A stretch of DNA of 64,000 nt. Source: Mercurialis annua. Taxonomy: Eukaryota > Streptophyta > Magnoliopsida > Malpighiales > Euphorbiaceae. The position numbers and the translations under genes were made by a program. Below are positions 22,690-33,773 of this stretch, in pieces; positions within the stretch are counted from its first letter, which is position 1; each line of letters begins with the position of its first letter. The notes under the pieces were generated by a model that saw nothing but the letters and a program-made list of their open reading frames with translations, was not told the DNA's origin and searched no databases. The stretch spans positions 10,116,001 to 10,180,000 of the forward strand of contig NC_065570.1 in the NCBI RefSeq assembly GCF_937616625.2, in the 5' to 3' direction.

Positions 22690-23535
22690 CCTCTCATATT
22701 AAATAAAAAATATTAATTAAATTTTTTTCTAATAAAAATTCAGCAGCGCTTCCCCTTAAAATAAGCATCACCCACTTTTAAAGGAAGTCCTACGAGCAAA
22801 TTACATAGCATAATCCAACAATACAATCCAATTACATCAAAATTTACATTTATAACCTTAATTACACTAATTAACCTAAATTACACTAATTAACCAATTT
22901 AATCTCAAATTAATTAAAAACCTACTAAATTAATGATACTAATTAACTTAGATTACACTAAAACCAATTTTATCTCAAATTAATTAAAAACCTACTAAAT
23001 TAATTATACTAATTAACTTAGATTACACTAATTCAATAACCTAATTTAATCAACTAAATAACATAATTAAACAATAATTATAAGCAAATTATTATTAATT
23101 AATATAACTTAACTAGTTAATACAAATTAACTACTTTAAATATAAATTAACCTAACTACTCTAAAATTAAAATTATTTGTATTGATTAAATTTATTGTAA
23201 TCAAATAATTAATATAAATCTTAATAGATATATAATTTATTATAGTATAATAATTAATTATTATTCTAATTGATATAATTTATTATAATCTATCATTTAA
23301 TAAAAAATTATATTTATTCTAATCTAGTAATTAATATATTGTAATTACACTAATAACCTAACCTAGTTTTAAATTAAACTAACCTAAATTAACTAATAAT
23401 GTAATCTAAAAAACTAAATTAATCTAATTAAATTTACTAAAATATAATTAATTAATCTAATCTAACAATTAACTAACCTAATTATATAATATAACAAAAT
23501 AATTATAAATTAACGAATTACTAACCTTAGCAAAG
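22690..23535. repeat. Extremely AT-rich internal CACTA segment with local direct repeat
   Basis: Almost pure A/T with short C-containing CTAATTAACCTAA motifs. A block of about 70 bases (AATCTCAAATTAATTAAAAA, CCTACTAAATTAAT) occurs twice in direct orientation near 22900 and 22970. No ORF of note. Confidence 0.6.
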
Positions 23536-23889
23536 AGGAGCAGTGGCGGCAACCGGAGGAGGAGGAGCGGCGTCAGCCAGAGGGGGAGTGGCGGTGGCAG
23601 TGGCAGTGGCGGAAGCTGCCAAAAACAGTAAAAAACCGAAAAATATATCGAATTCTTAATAATTTATAAAATTAATTAAACTTATAATGAAATGCTATAA
23701 TTAAACACCTACCTAATCGCCGGTGGAGAAATGGAGGAATTACAGAGGTGCGGTGTAAGGCAGTTTTAGGAGAAAGAAGGAAAAAAACGGTGGCCGGCGG
23801 ACAAAGAATGAGAAGAAAAAACGGGTGGCCGACGGTTTTGGAGAATGAATGAAAAAAAAAGAATAAGAGAAGTGAGTCTGCTGTCAAAT

Positions 23890-24265
23890 AGGGTTTCTTT
23901 TTTAGCGATGGACGAAATCCATCGCTAAAAAAGGAACTATGTCGCTAAAAGGTAAGTGAAACTCACCTATTGTTTTAGCGACAGATGATTATAATCCGTC
24001 GTTAAACAAGAAAATGAAACGATGCGTTATTTTTTTTTATTTTGGCAACAGATTTTAATCATCCGTCGCTAAATTTCACCCAAATGGTTCCCTCCAAAAA
24101 CCCTCCATTTTGGCGACAGATTATCGCTAAAATGGCGGGACTTCACCCGCCATAAATATTCACAATGTAGCGACGATAAAGCTTATGTCGCTACAAGGCC
24201 AAATTTGCGATGGAAATGTAGTCCGTCGCTAATTTTCATCGCAAAATTGCTATTTTCTAGTAGTG
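23890..24265. repeat. CACTA right terminus and subterminal repeats
   Basis: Repeated TTTTAGCGATGGAC, CCATCGCTAAAA, TTAGCGACAGATG, ATTTTGGCGACAGATT and similar words up to the inverted end CTAGTAGTG at 24265. This is the counterpart of the left subterminal block. Confidence 0.85.
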
Positions 24266-24717
24266 ATAGCCCTAGGACACTTATTTACATCCACTATAAT
24301 CATGCCACAACATTAGATAAGGAATACCAACATTATACCAAACAATATAGCAAACAACCTCATAATTGAATTCATGAATCCTAGGTGAAATCCAACAATA
24401 TCATGCTAAAACAAGCTTAAACATATGAGAACGGACCTAAGCGTGGAAAATCAGTAACAACACAACACAACACCCAAAGTATATAGATTAGAAACTACCA
24501 CACAAAATTTGGCACTTACCGACGAAGATAAGCGGATAAAACAACTCATGAATCCAAGAACGAGGCAAATCCGTATAGGTATGTTCAAGCCTTCACACAA
24601 CAATGGAAAACAGTGATTTATAAACCACAAAACGAATAGAACGAAGAACAACTGAAAACACAAGGAATAAGATGTGTGGTGCGAGGAATGAGGTGTCACG
24701 GCTCCATTGATGTAATT
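24266..24717. mobile_element. Giant-LTR family relic, right part
   Basis: Continues directly from 15434 if the CACTA element and one ATA copy are removed. It is AT-rich and non-coding. The expected TATTACA end of this LTR family is not present; the sequence is replaced by a MITE fragment at about 24718. The minus ORF 24451-24804 is not a recognised gene. Confidence 0.4.
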
Positions 24718-24880
24718 CGCTGAGGTGAAGGTCATTTTATACCAATGAATGAGTGCCACCTCAGCACCGTGCATAAATTTGAGAAAAAGTGATAGTTCGT
24801 ACATGAAAATGAGAAAATTTAAACTGTATGATTAAAATGAGAAAACGTGTAAAGTTTGTGAGTTTTTTTGACATTAACAC
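24718..24880 (+). mobile_element. One-armed MITE fragment (sister of 2582-2743)
   Basis: Aligns with 2582-2743 over the whole length (GCTGAGGTGAAGGTCATTTT, CCAATGAATGAGTGCCACC, TAGTTCGTACATGAAAATGA, TTTTTTGACATTAAC). The partner arm is absent. Confidence 0.5.
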
Positions 24881-25245
24881 AAATTATAATTGTGGGTGTA
24901 TAAGAACATTTTGCCTTAGTTTTATTCAGCGCATGTCCTTGCTGACTTATTAAATCACAAATACACTAAATAGAATGTTTCTCTTCTTCTTGAATGTTGA
25001 TAATAACAATTAACATGCTGAATTCAACGTTGTGTTGCTTCTTAACAAACTGTGGAGGGCATTTTCGTCATTCAATCAATCTAATTCAATATTATAAGTA
25101 CTTACCAACATTCTAAAATAAAAAATGTTAGCTGCTGCATGTAATATATGTAGCCTGAGGTTTTGAAAACCTCATTGACCACATCTACTTTTCTCTTCCC
25201 CTTTCTTGAATCTTCATCTTCTCTTTTCTTGAAAATATTTTCAAA
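24881..25245 (+). promoter_or_regulatory. Upstream region of the C2H2 zinc-finger gene
   Basis: AT-rich gap before the zinc-finger gene, containing TATA-like TTATAAGTA near 25092 and a CT-rich leader (TTTTCTCTTCCCCTTTCTTG) just before the start codon. Such leaders are common in plant 5' UTRs. The transcription start is not known. Confidence 0.4.
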
Positions 25246-25752
25246 ATGGAGTTTAATCATTCCGGCACTGAAAAATCTGATGAAGACCAAATATTATTAT
25301 GGAGCTCATCACAGGATCAGCAATGGAGTGGCATGAGATCATTCACCTGTTCTTTTTGTAAGAAAGGATTCTCTAACGCACAAGCATTAGGAGGCCACAT
25401 GAACATCCATAGAAAAGATAGGGCAAAGCTAAGAGAAGCCTTTGATGATGAAAATTTGCTTTCTTTAAATTCTATGAATCCATCTGATGATGAAGATCAT
25501 GAAAAAAGTCTCATCATCCCGAAAATCTCATCTTCTCTACCCGTCCTAGACGAAGATGATGCCGGTGCTTCCTCTCGAAATAGAGAGGACATAGAGACTG
25601 GTAATTGTCCTGATTATGATCATGGAGAAAAGGTTAAAAAGGTTCAGGTGAGCCGTGGATCGACGACCACGATAGCAGTGGACCTCGAGCTCCGGTTAGG
25701 ACCTGAACCTGTTGAAACTTCTCCATCTTCATTGACGAGAGACTTCTTCTGA
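25246..25752 (+). CDS. SUPERMAN/TAC1-like single C2H2 zinc-finger transcriptional repressor
   Basis: Intronless gene of 168 codons. One C2H2 finger spans residues 33-55 with ligands Cys35, Cys38, His51 and His55, and the plant-specific QALGGH helix at 46-51, followed by the basic [11 protein letters not shown]. The middle is acidic and Ser-rich. The C-terminus carries DLELRL (146-151), an LxLxL EAR motif that in this family recruits TOPLESS-type co-repressors. This layout (one finger, EAR near the end, no intron) is that of the C1-1i group: SUPERMAN, RABBIT EARS, TAC1, ZFP10/11. The [12 protein letters not shown] and downstream residues look closest to TAC1-like proteins, which act in the nucleus on growth and hormone responses. 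Orthology within the group is inference. The first ATG of the frame is chosen because a CT-rich leader precedes it. Confidence 0.92.
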   Translation: MEFNHSGTEKSDEDQILLWSSSQDQQWSGMRSFTCSFCKKGFSNAQALGGHMNIHRKDRAKLREAFDDENLLSLNSMNPSDDEDHEKSLIIPKISSSLPVLDEDDAGASSRNREDIETGNCPDYDHGEKVKKVQVSRGSTTTIAVDLELRLGPEPVETSPSSLTRDFF

Positions 25753-26698
25753 GATTTTTCATGAACTTCTCAAGCATGTGGTGGATGGAGACTAGTCTAA
25801 CGAGGTTTCTTTTTTTCTGTTTTTAATTTCAGTAGTTATGTTGTTTCTATCAGCTTCTACTCGAAATTAATAATAAATCTCTAATTTATGCTCATCATAG
25901 AAAATCTGTATTCTTTTGCTCAATATTTCAACTGAAATCAGGTAACATTTCAATAAAATCTGCTATGTAGATTGTTCGTAATAATTCTATGTTAACGTTT
26001 TGTCTTTCGTATTAAAATATTCGGATAGTAATATATAGGTTTTTTAATGTCCGATAAACGTTTCATGTGTTATATTTTGGTGACTTAACTTTAATTTTCG
26101 TTACAACAAGAGGTTACTCATTTATTTCAAGTGATCTTTGACAATTTAAAATTGTTTGCTAATCCAACTTTGCAAAGTAAGAATACCCAATTAGCACAAT
26201 TATAGAGAAAAAAAAGCAAAATACGGGGGATCAAACCAATAAAAAGCGACACATATAAAAAATCATATATTGAAAAGAAATGACATGAAGGAACATTTCA
26301 TTGGATTTTGCTTTGCCATATAAACAAAATTTCGCGTAAAATGAATGAATAATATTTTATTACAATGAAAAATATATTTTTTAATGAATACCGAAAATAA
26401 AAATTAAATTTATCAAAATATAACAAATAAAATCGATGTATTTTTGATAATAAATCTTCAGAGGTTAAAGACACTGCTTTTCGTTGTTTCTTAGTGGCGG
26501 GGTTTTATTTCAAATGTAAAGTTCTGGGATTTGCTTATTCGGGATTAGAATTGTATAGAAATTCCGAATGTATGAATGTATATATTATAGTGTCTAATTC
26601 TTTCTCCTCTTAGTCGTACCCTATAGTGTACTTTCTTGTGTAGCCACTTCTTGTATGTAAGCTCTGAGGTTGAGAGTTTCTTTTGCCATTTTTTGTGG
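25753..26698. other. 3' flank of the zinc-finger gene and AT-rich spacer
   Basis: A likely polyadenylation region (AATAATAAATCTC near 25867) follows the stop codon. The rest is AT-rich with no further gene recognised up to the LINE tail at 26699. Confidence 0.4.
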
Positions 26699-27848
26699 TT
26701 TTTTTTTGGATAAATGGTAAGTATATTAGCACACTCACAAAACAGTGAGCGGCAAAAGAGTCTGATCAAAACAACTAGGAATTGTTACAGAAAAATCAAT
26801 GGAACGATAAACATCATTTCCTGAATAAGTGAAATTCTTATTCCTAGATCGATAAAATTCAGCGGCCTTGCAAACCGTTAAGAAGACTAAACTCTGAATG
26901 TTTGCTGATTCTTCCCTGAAAACACGATTATTTCGAGCTTTCCATAAATGCCAGACTCCAAAAAAACCAAATTAGCTTCCAAAGAGAGCGATGTCTACCC
27001 GATGCAAAAGCCATCCAAGCAAAAAGAAGTCCTCAAGAGTGAACGGAGCCACCTAGATCACGTTGCTGTTCAGCAGAATACAATTCCAGAAGCTGCAAGA
27101 CACTTTGCAATGAAGAACAATATGAATTGCTGATTCCTCGCAATCGCAGCTATAGCAGAAAATGTGAATCAAGAACTCCTCTTATCACTAAAGTCTCGTT
27201 TGAAGAAATTCGATCACGAGCCAACAACGTCCAAACAAAAAATTGAATCTGTGGAGGCAACACCTCCTTCCATATTGATGAAGTCAGAAAAGAAGTTCTG
27301 ACCTGGGAACCAATGTTAGCTGCTGTGAAAATAGATGACATCGAAGCCACTGAAAATTCTGCTGAATTGAGCCAAGAAAACCCGTCTTTTGCTTCCTGTA
27401 GATTTTCTGCCCGCGGCAGCAACATCTGCAGCTGTTCGAGTTGCTTTCGCTCTCCTATCCTTAATCTTCTTGACCAAGCAAAATGACTGAAAGAATTCAG
27501 CCTAGGATCAAAGATAGAAACAACCATGTCGTGTTTGTTTCTAGAAAGCCGAAATAAATCTGGAGAAACCGAAACCAATGGTTCATGCAGCCAGCGATTT
27601 TGCCAAAATCTTATCTGAGTGCCGTCACCTATCGTCATGGAGACCGAGCTAATAAAACAATTCCAGGCGTCTTTATTCTTAGCACAGACTCTAAAAATAC
27701 CTTTCCATAAATAGGAAAATTGGAGAGTATTAGCTGAATCTAAATCAAACCAATTGTTAATGGAGGATCTTGAAGAGACCACAGCAAACCAAACAGAATT
27801 GTCTTTACACACCATCAACTTCCACAACCATTTTCTAATATAATCCAC
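26699..27848 (-). mobile_element. LINE (L1-type) 3' half, minus strand, well preserved zf-RVT
   Basis: The open minus-strand frame 27150-27848 (232 codons) encodes an RT C-terminal linker (MTIGDGTQIRFWQNRWL, RRLRIGERKQLEQLQMLLPR) and zf-RVT (SSIWKEVLPPQIQFFVWTLL, ARDRISSNETLVIRG). The next segment down to about 26760 continues with HLWKARNNRVFREES and ends before a 3' UTR. An A tail, seen as T at 26699-26707, marks the 3' end. RT catalytic motifs are missing, so this is a 5'-truncated insertion. The long frame suggests it is younger than the other LINEs here. Confidence 0.85.
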
Positions 27849-28381
27849 TATTCAACAAAAAAAAACACGTTGGTTACCAAAATGTAAAATGTATATATAT
27901 ATTTAGTTAACCGCACAATATTTTAACCCTTTCTCTATCTACAGTAGATGTGAATGATCATAACCATAAGTATATAACTTTTGAATTGATTAATATTTAA
28001 TCATGATGATCAATATTGGTTTACGCTATTAGCAAATAATTTTTGTTTTGGTACTGAATTTTTGAAACCTGATTGTGAATCTGATTGCTAAAAGTTTGCA
28101 TAAACTATAGAGTTGTAGATATGCAAATTTGAAAAGATCAAGTTTTTTTTACTCTTAATTAATTTCAGTTTGCTCAATTGAAAAATTATAGTTAAATATT
28201 TTTATTAAGAAAAAACATTCAATTTGCTGCAACAGTTACTTAATGATTGACCTTCTTAAGAGAGATTTGTTTTACCTTTTTTTTAGTATATTGAACGTTA
28301 TGATGTTCTTCTCTTTTTTGTGTGTTTCCGATAACTTTTTTTTTTGTGGGAAGATGTAAAATCTTTATTAATGAAAATACA
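27849..28381. other. AT-rich intergenic DNA
   Basis: No coding or structural signal beyond simple A/T runs. Confidence 0.4.
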
Positions 28382-29257
28382 GGCTATTAATCACTTATGG
28401 CCTCTGATCTTTGAGGGTCAGTATATAAAATCCCCTGAAATTTAAAAATGGATATAAAATCTCCTAGTTTTTGTGGCGGCACTCACAAAACCCCCTAAAC
28501 TCTTAATATGACCAAAATATCCCTGACGCTGTATTTTTCAGTCAACTGTCATTCTTCAAACACGTCATCTGCCACGTCAGCAAAATACCTTAAAAATTTC
28601 AGACAACCAAAATACCCGTAATTTTTATTTAGAAAAAAAAATGAAAACAACCCAATCTAACCTAAATCATTCGATTAACCAAACAACCGACCCAACCACC
28701 ACCCCCACTAACCACCGTCGCCACCCAACCACCGTCGGAAAATTTTCCGGTCATCTTCTTTGATTTGAGGATGATCGGAAAATTTTACGGTCATCGAAAA
28801 CGTGGATCTGTTCTTAAGGAACAAATCCATTGCGTTCTTGAGGAGCAGATTCGCGGATCTGTTCCCCGCGTTTTTCGATGAACACAATTTTTTTTTGTCA
28901 TCATTAACTCGGAGAAGATGGCCGGAAAATTTTCGGCAGTGGTCGGGTGGCGGCGGTGGATGGGTTGACCTAATGGTTTGAGTTAGATTGAGTTGGGTTG
29001 AATTATTGTTTAGGTTGGATTTTGGGTATTTAAATTTTTTAGAATTTTTTGATGACGTGTCAGCTGATGTCGCGCCATCAGATTTTTATTCTAAGGAATG
29101 TCATTTTACCAAAAACGATGGCGCCAGGGGTATTTTTGTCCTCAGAGGGTTTGTGAGCGCCGCCACAAAAATTAGGAGAATTTGTGCCCGTTTTTAAACA
29201 TCAGGGAGTTTAATGCACGGACCCCCAACAGTCAGGGGCTATGAGTGATTAATAGCC
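28382..29257. mobile_element. Large MULE-like MITE (876 bp) with about 200-bp arms
   Basis: Starts GGCTATTAATCACTTATGGC and ends with the inverse GAGTGATTAATAGCC. The arms match over about 200 bases, sharing TTTTTGTGGCGGC, CTCACAAA and CACGTCATC words. Flanks GAAAATACA (28373-28381) and GAAAATATG (29258-29266) agree at seven of nine bases, a decayed 9-bp duplication. The GC-richer centre, with CCGTCGCCACCCAACCACCG and GGCGGCGG tracts, contains no convincing gene. Confidence 0.8.
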
Positions 29258-29474
29258 GAAAATATGACTTAAAAAAGTCTCAAGTCTAGCCACATCAATT
29301 GCGCTAGCGGATTACAAATCACAATTTTTAAGGGCTTTTTAGCTATCAAGAGACACCTAAGTAACACTGAATCTAAATATAGATCTAGCCAAATATGAGC
29401 AAACTTACAAAATCTAAATGATTACATTAAAATTATAGATCTAATTATCTAAAAACCTAAAATTAGTTGCAAAT

Positions 29475-32400
29475 TGTCGCGACCCGATTCTCGGCGTCGA
29501 GACCGGCGCTAGGGAATGGGAGTGGTTGCTCCGAAACCCGTAGCAAGCCTTAAAAATACATTAAATATCACTTAAATTTTTTCGCGGAATTCAAAACACA
29601 TTTTCGAACATTTTAAAATGTCCGTTTAAAACGTTCCGATAAAATCATAATGAAACTTTACAATTAATTTTCTCTTTAATTAATGTATTCAAGTTTCATA
29701 CCCATTTCACTGGGATTTATAATGCATCTCATTATGCTCACACCATCTCATTATGGTGATAACTGCATTTCACTATGCAGACCATTTCATTATGGATTTA
29801 ACTGCATTTCATTATGCCAACACATTCGTTAAATTAAAACCGATACTTTTTAATTACTGGTTATCGTTTTAACGCGTATTCCTCGAATACCGTCTTTTAC
29901 AAAACCGATAACATGCATTCATGCATATAGCCACGCTGGGCTCTACATTATACACATAAGATAGTTGCGTACAGTTTCCTTTACACTGTATCTCAAAACT
30001 CCCGGTACTACCGTGTACCCGGGTTGCAACTATGTTCCAATACTTTAATGCATATCGTTAAAATATATTATAATCGTGCGATGAAAACAAAACAGAGTTC
30101 ATGCGTGGCAAACATCGCAAATACTAACATGCTAAGGCATCTGTCTATTTATTCTACTGCAGCTCTACATATCAAAATAAGACCAAATACCATATACGCA
30201 ACATGAAGACTTCAAGAATCAAAAAGATGAAGTCTCGTTCAAATACAGACAATATACCTGAAAAATAATTCCACAACGTGGGTCAGATATACTGGTGAGT
30301 TCACAAGTTTACAAACACATATAAACTAATTCAAACACGTTGTAAAATACTCATATCAAAATATATAATATTGGTCGAATCACAGAAACGTAATGCTTTA
30401 AATGATTGCAATTCTCACTTTTCCTCCAAGTCTGCGTGCAGACTGAGCATAATAAACTAGTCGGCAGAACCCGTACATTCTCTCGTCACTAGTTTATTTA
30501 CCAAATATCCTTACAGCTCTAAACCGTACTTTAGACTGTTCCCAACTTATCTTATAGACCTAACGACCGATAACTTTATAGTTCCATGACGCCGTTAGTC
30601 TTTAGATCAATCGGCCGAACTCTATCGTTCCATCGCCGTCGATCTGTTCGGGGTTCTAGACCGTCGTCTCAGAACTCTCCCGCTATGTCTGGGCCGTCGC
30701 CTCATACTTACCACTTTATCCACTCTACTCATATAAAAATAAATATGCATGTTTTAACTAGTGATCACATAGTCCTATTATCGCCCAATAGGATGGCACG
30801 TTTCGTAGACCATATTTATTTTATTTACTCAAAATAAATATACGATATAATTAAAATGCTTTATGACATTAATTTTCACATTAAAGTAATAATAGAAATT
30901 TTATTACTTTAATATATGCATGTAAAAATGCAAACTCACAGACTGTCCTCCACAATTAAATACGCCATGACGATCCACTATTAACCACTCGGTCTACTCC
31001 AACCGGTGCTCCTTCAATTTGATCCGTCTATAGTAGACTTGCCGTCACATCTATATTCAGGAATCGTGTTAAGTCGATTTCAAAATAGAATTCTAAATCT
31101 ATTACCGACCTCTAAACACGTAGCCACATAAACACGATACCATATCGTATACAAACAATCATCACATTAAAAACTTTTCACAAAACACTATCCTTTTCGG
31201 TTGTTATTTCAACGTAACCGATTCACAATTCCTTCTCATTATCGACTCTTCGAGAATTACGAACCTACTCTCTCGGGTTCGATTCAGGAAAACACTTAAA
31301 ATAAATTCAAGGTTCATTCCACATCTATGGCCTTTCATTATTATTCACAAATAATTATTTTTCTTTTATCTCTTTAATTAGTTGCATTAAACTAATCAAA
31401 TTACCATATTTCCCTTTTATCACATTACTCTTATTCCATTAATTACCGAACTAATTAATAATATTTTAATTATTAAAATTCGGGTTTACTTCCACTCTGG
31501 GGTTGTCATTACTCCGTTCTATTTCTAGATCAATTTAATTAAGTAATTAATTGATTATCTTATTCTTTAATAAATTGCTAATCTAATTTAATTAGGCTTT
31601 AACCATTCTAACTCTTTAACTCTTACTCTTTTAGGTTTTTGGATTCATTTCTCAACAAGCCCATTATATAAAAAAACTCTAATCACATTAACCCAAAATT
31701 TTAAAACTCTATTTTCATATACTTTAAAATAAAGCCATATAAATATACTCACTTTTATTATTTATTTAAATTTCTTATTTTCCTTCTTCCTCCAATTTTA
31801 GACCAATTAACAAATTCTATCTTTTAGAATTAACGTCTAAAATCCACATCCGTTCAATATCCATATCAGAAATTATCCTTCCGATTTTTGGCTTCGGCCC
31901 CATTCGGCCTCGGTCAAGTCTCACTTTCTACCGTCCATTTTTACTTAAAAACCAATCAAATGCAAATTTCAATAATCTATGAAATTAATCACATAACACA
32001 CTTGAATTTTCTAATGACTAAAATCAAAATAAACCATTATAACACATAATCAACAATCATATAACCAATCAATCATATAGTCATGTTAAATATTTTTAAC
32101 ATGCAATGTCACCAACACTTAACCACTTTTAACATAAACAATCATAATAGACTTTTTATTTTTCCTTTAAATCTCTCAAATAATCCATCCAGCCATAAAT
32201 CCATGTTGCATGTACAAAGTTCTAACAATTTTTCATACAACATACTTCCATAAATAAAATCAACTTTAACATGTAAAAATTCCAAATAAAATCATAGTAC
32301 ATGGAAATTTTAGCAACAATACTAACATGTATTTTTTAACTCTAAATTATCAAAACTCATATCTAGATTATACATGTAATTTTCGGATTTAATTAAATCA

Positions 32401-33768
32401 TGAAAATTCAAAGGATTTATTTCAAATTTTTAAAGCATAGACCTTTGAAAAATTCACCATAATTTTAAAATAAATTCAACCCATGTCTTTGATCATTCTT
32501 AGAAGTCTATATCTGAGATAAAAATCAAAACTTTTGAACTTAGAAAAATCACCCACATTAAACCATAAAACACCCATAAAATTTTTGGATTTTTTTTTTG
32601 TTATAAAAATATATTTTCTTTTAGCTTAATACCATCAATCCATACAAATCCAACACATATTTTTATTCCTAAAATTTTGGGATTTAATAAATAATTGAAT
32701 CTTTAACCTTTTTCTCTAGAGTTCAAGAACACTCAAATCTTCAAAAATTCATATAAGAACAAACCATGAAATTTTCGGATTTTTATCAACTTAAAAATCA
32801 AAACTTTGTTTCAAGAACACCCAAAGCTCAACACTTTGTTTCAAGCACCAAAACTCAAAAATATTAATTACCCAATAGTTTAATCATCCATTAAAGCTAT
32901 AATCCAAAGAAAAGTTTAAATTTTTAGGCTTTTAAAACCATCCTCATATAATTACGAATTAAAACTTAAAAATAACCAAAACCCATTAACTTGATCATCT
33001 TTTAAAACCATAATCTATAGAAAATTCTGAATTTTTAAACTTCAAAATTATTACCCGCACAAATTCGAAATTAACACCACATAAAAGCTTCATTCATGTT
33101 TAATAAATATTATAAATAAGTAATTTACCTTTAGTTTGGTTCAAAAGTGAAGAAAAATGGAGTTGAAGGTGGTAGTGTGGGTGGGTACGGTTTTAGAGAA
33201 AAAAATGGAGAAGAAGAAGAGTTACTTTTCAATAATAAAAATGTTTTACTATTTTAGATAATAAAAACAAAGCAATATCACATGCAAACTTAACTCCCAA
33301 GTTTGTAGGTAAGAATGACACCTATAAAGCCATGTATCCAATCCCTACAATCCCTTCTTTTAGTTTTTGTCTCTACAAAAATTGTTTTCATTATTATTTA
33401 ATTTTATTTATTAACAACTATTTTGTCGGTTTTTAATATAAATAAAATATTTTCTTCCAATGCATTCTTAAATAATTAATTCAACTCTACAAGTTCAATA
33501 TGCATATTTTATCCAATTTTTAAATATTTTAAAATTCATTTTTAAATATATTGCATTTATTTACGAAAATGCCACTGCACATAACAAATCAATTTTCAAA
33601 TAGCACGCAATCTATTTCTAACACGTAATCATATAATTCACACAATTTGACTCGATTAAAGCCTTAAATTGTCAAACTAACTTTTCTATTCCCGGCCCAA
33701 AAGTCAACGAGACTAATCTCACCGTCCGATCTTTTTAAATTACATCCTTAAATTTTCGGGATATTACA
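29475..33768. mobile_element. Giant solo LTR (4294 bp) with CAAAT target duplication
   Basis: Begins TGTCGCGACCCG and ends CGGGATATTACA, so it has TG...CA termini on both strands. A perfect 5-bp direct repeat CAAAT lies at 29470-29474 and 33769-33773. There is no gag or pol and no second LTR, which fits a solo LTR left by recombination between two LTRs. Read on the minus strand it starts TGTAATATCCCG and contains GTTGACTTTTGGGC near its start, as very long plant Gypsy-type LTRs often do. Related copies start at 14318 and 60568. ORFs inside are short and unrecognised. A non-autonomous element without internal LTRs is an alternative. Confidence 0.85.
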
Positions 33769-33773
33769 CAAAT

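Larger units (their letters stand above)
15435..24265 (-). mobile_element. CACTA (En/Spm) transposon, 8831 bp, with ATA target duplication
   Basis: The left end is CACTACTGGGGAAC and the right end TTTTCTAGTAGTG, the classical CACTA inverted terminus. A 3-bp direct repeat ATA flanks it at 15432-15434 and 24266-24268. Both ends carry many subterminal copies of a TTAGCGACGGA-like word in both orientations. Inside, on the minus strand and in the usual order, are a Transpos_assoc domain, a TNP2 transposase, DUF4218- and DUF4216-like regions and a TNPA/Transposase_24-like gene, all with frameshifts. Two MITEs have inserted into it. It was once autonomous-type but is now probably inactive. It sits within a giant-LTR relic. 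Confidence 0.93.

Noticed and set aside
25246..26700. Functional link between the zinc-finger gene and the neighbouring LINE or MITEs
   Set aside because: Proximity alone; nothing in the sequence shows regulation or exaptation.
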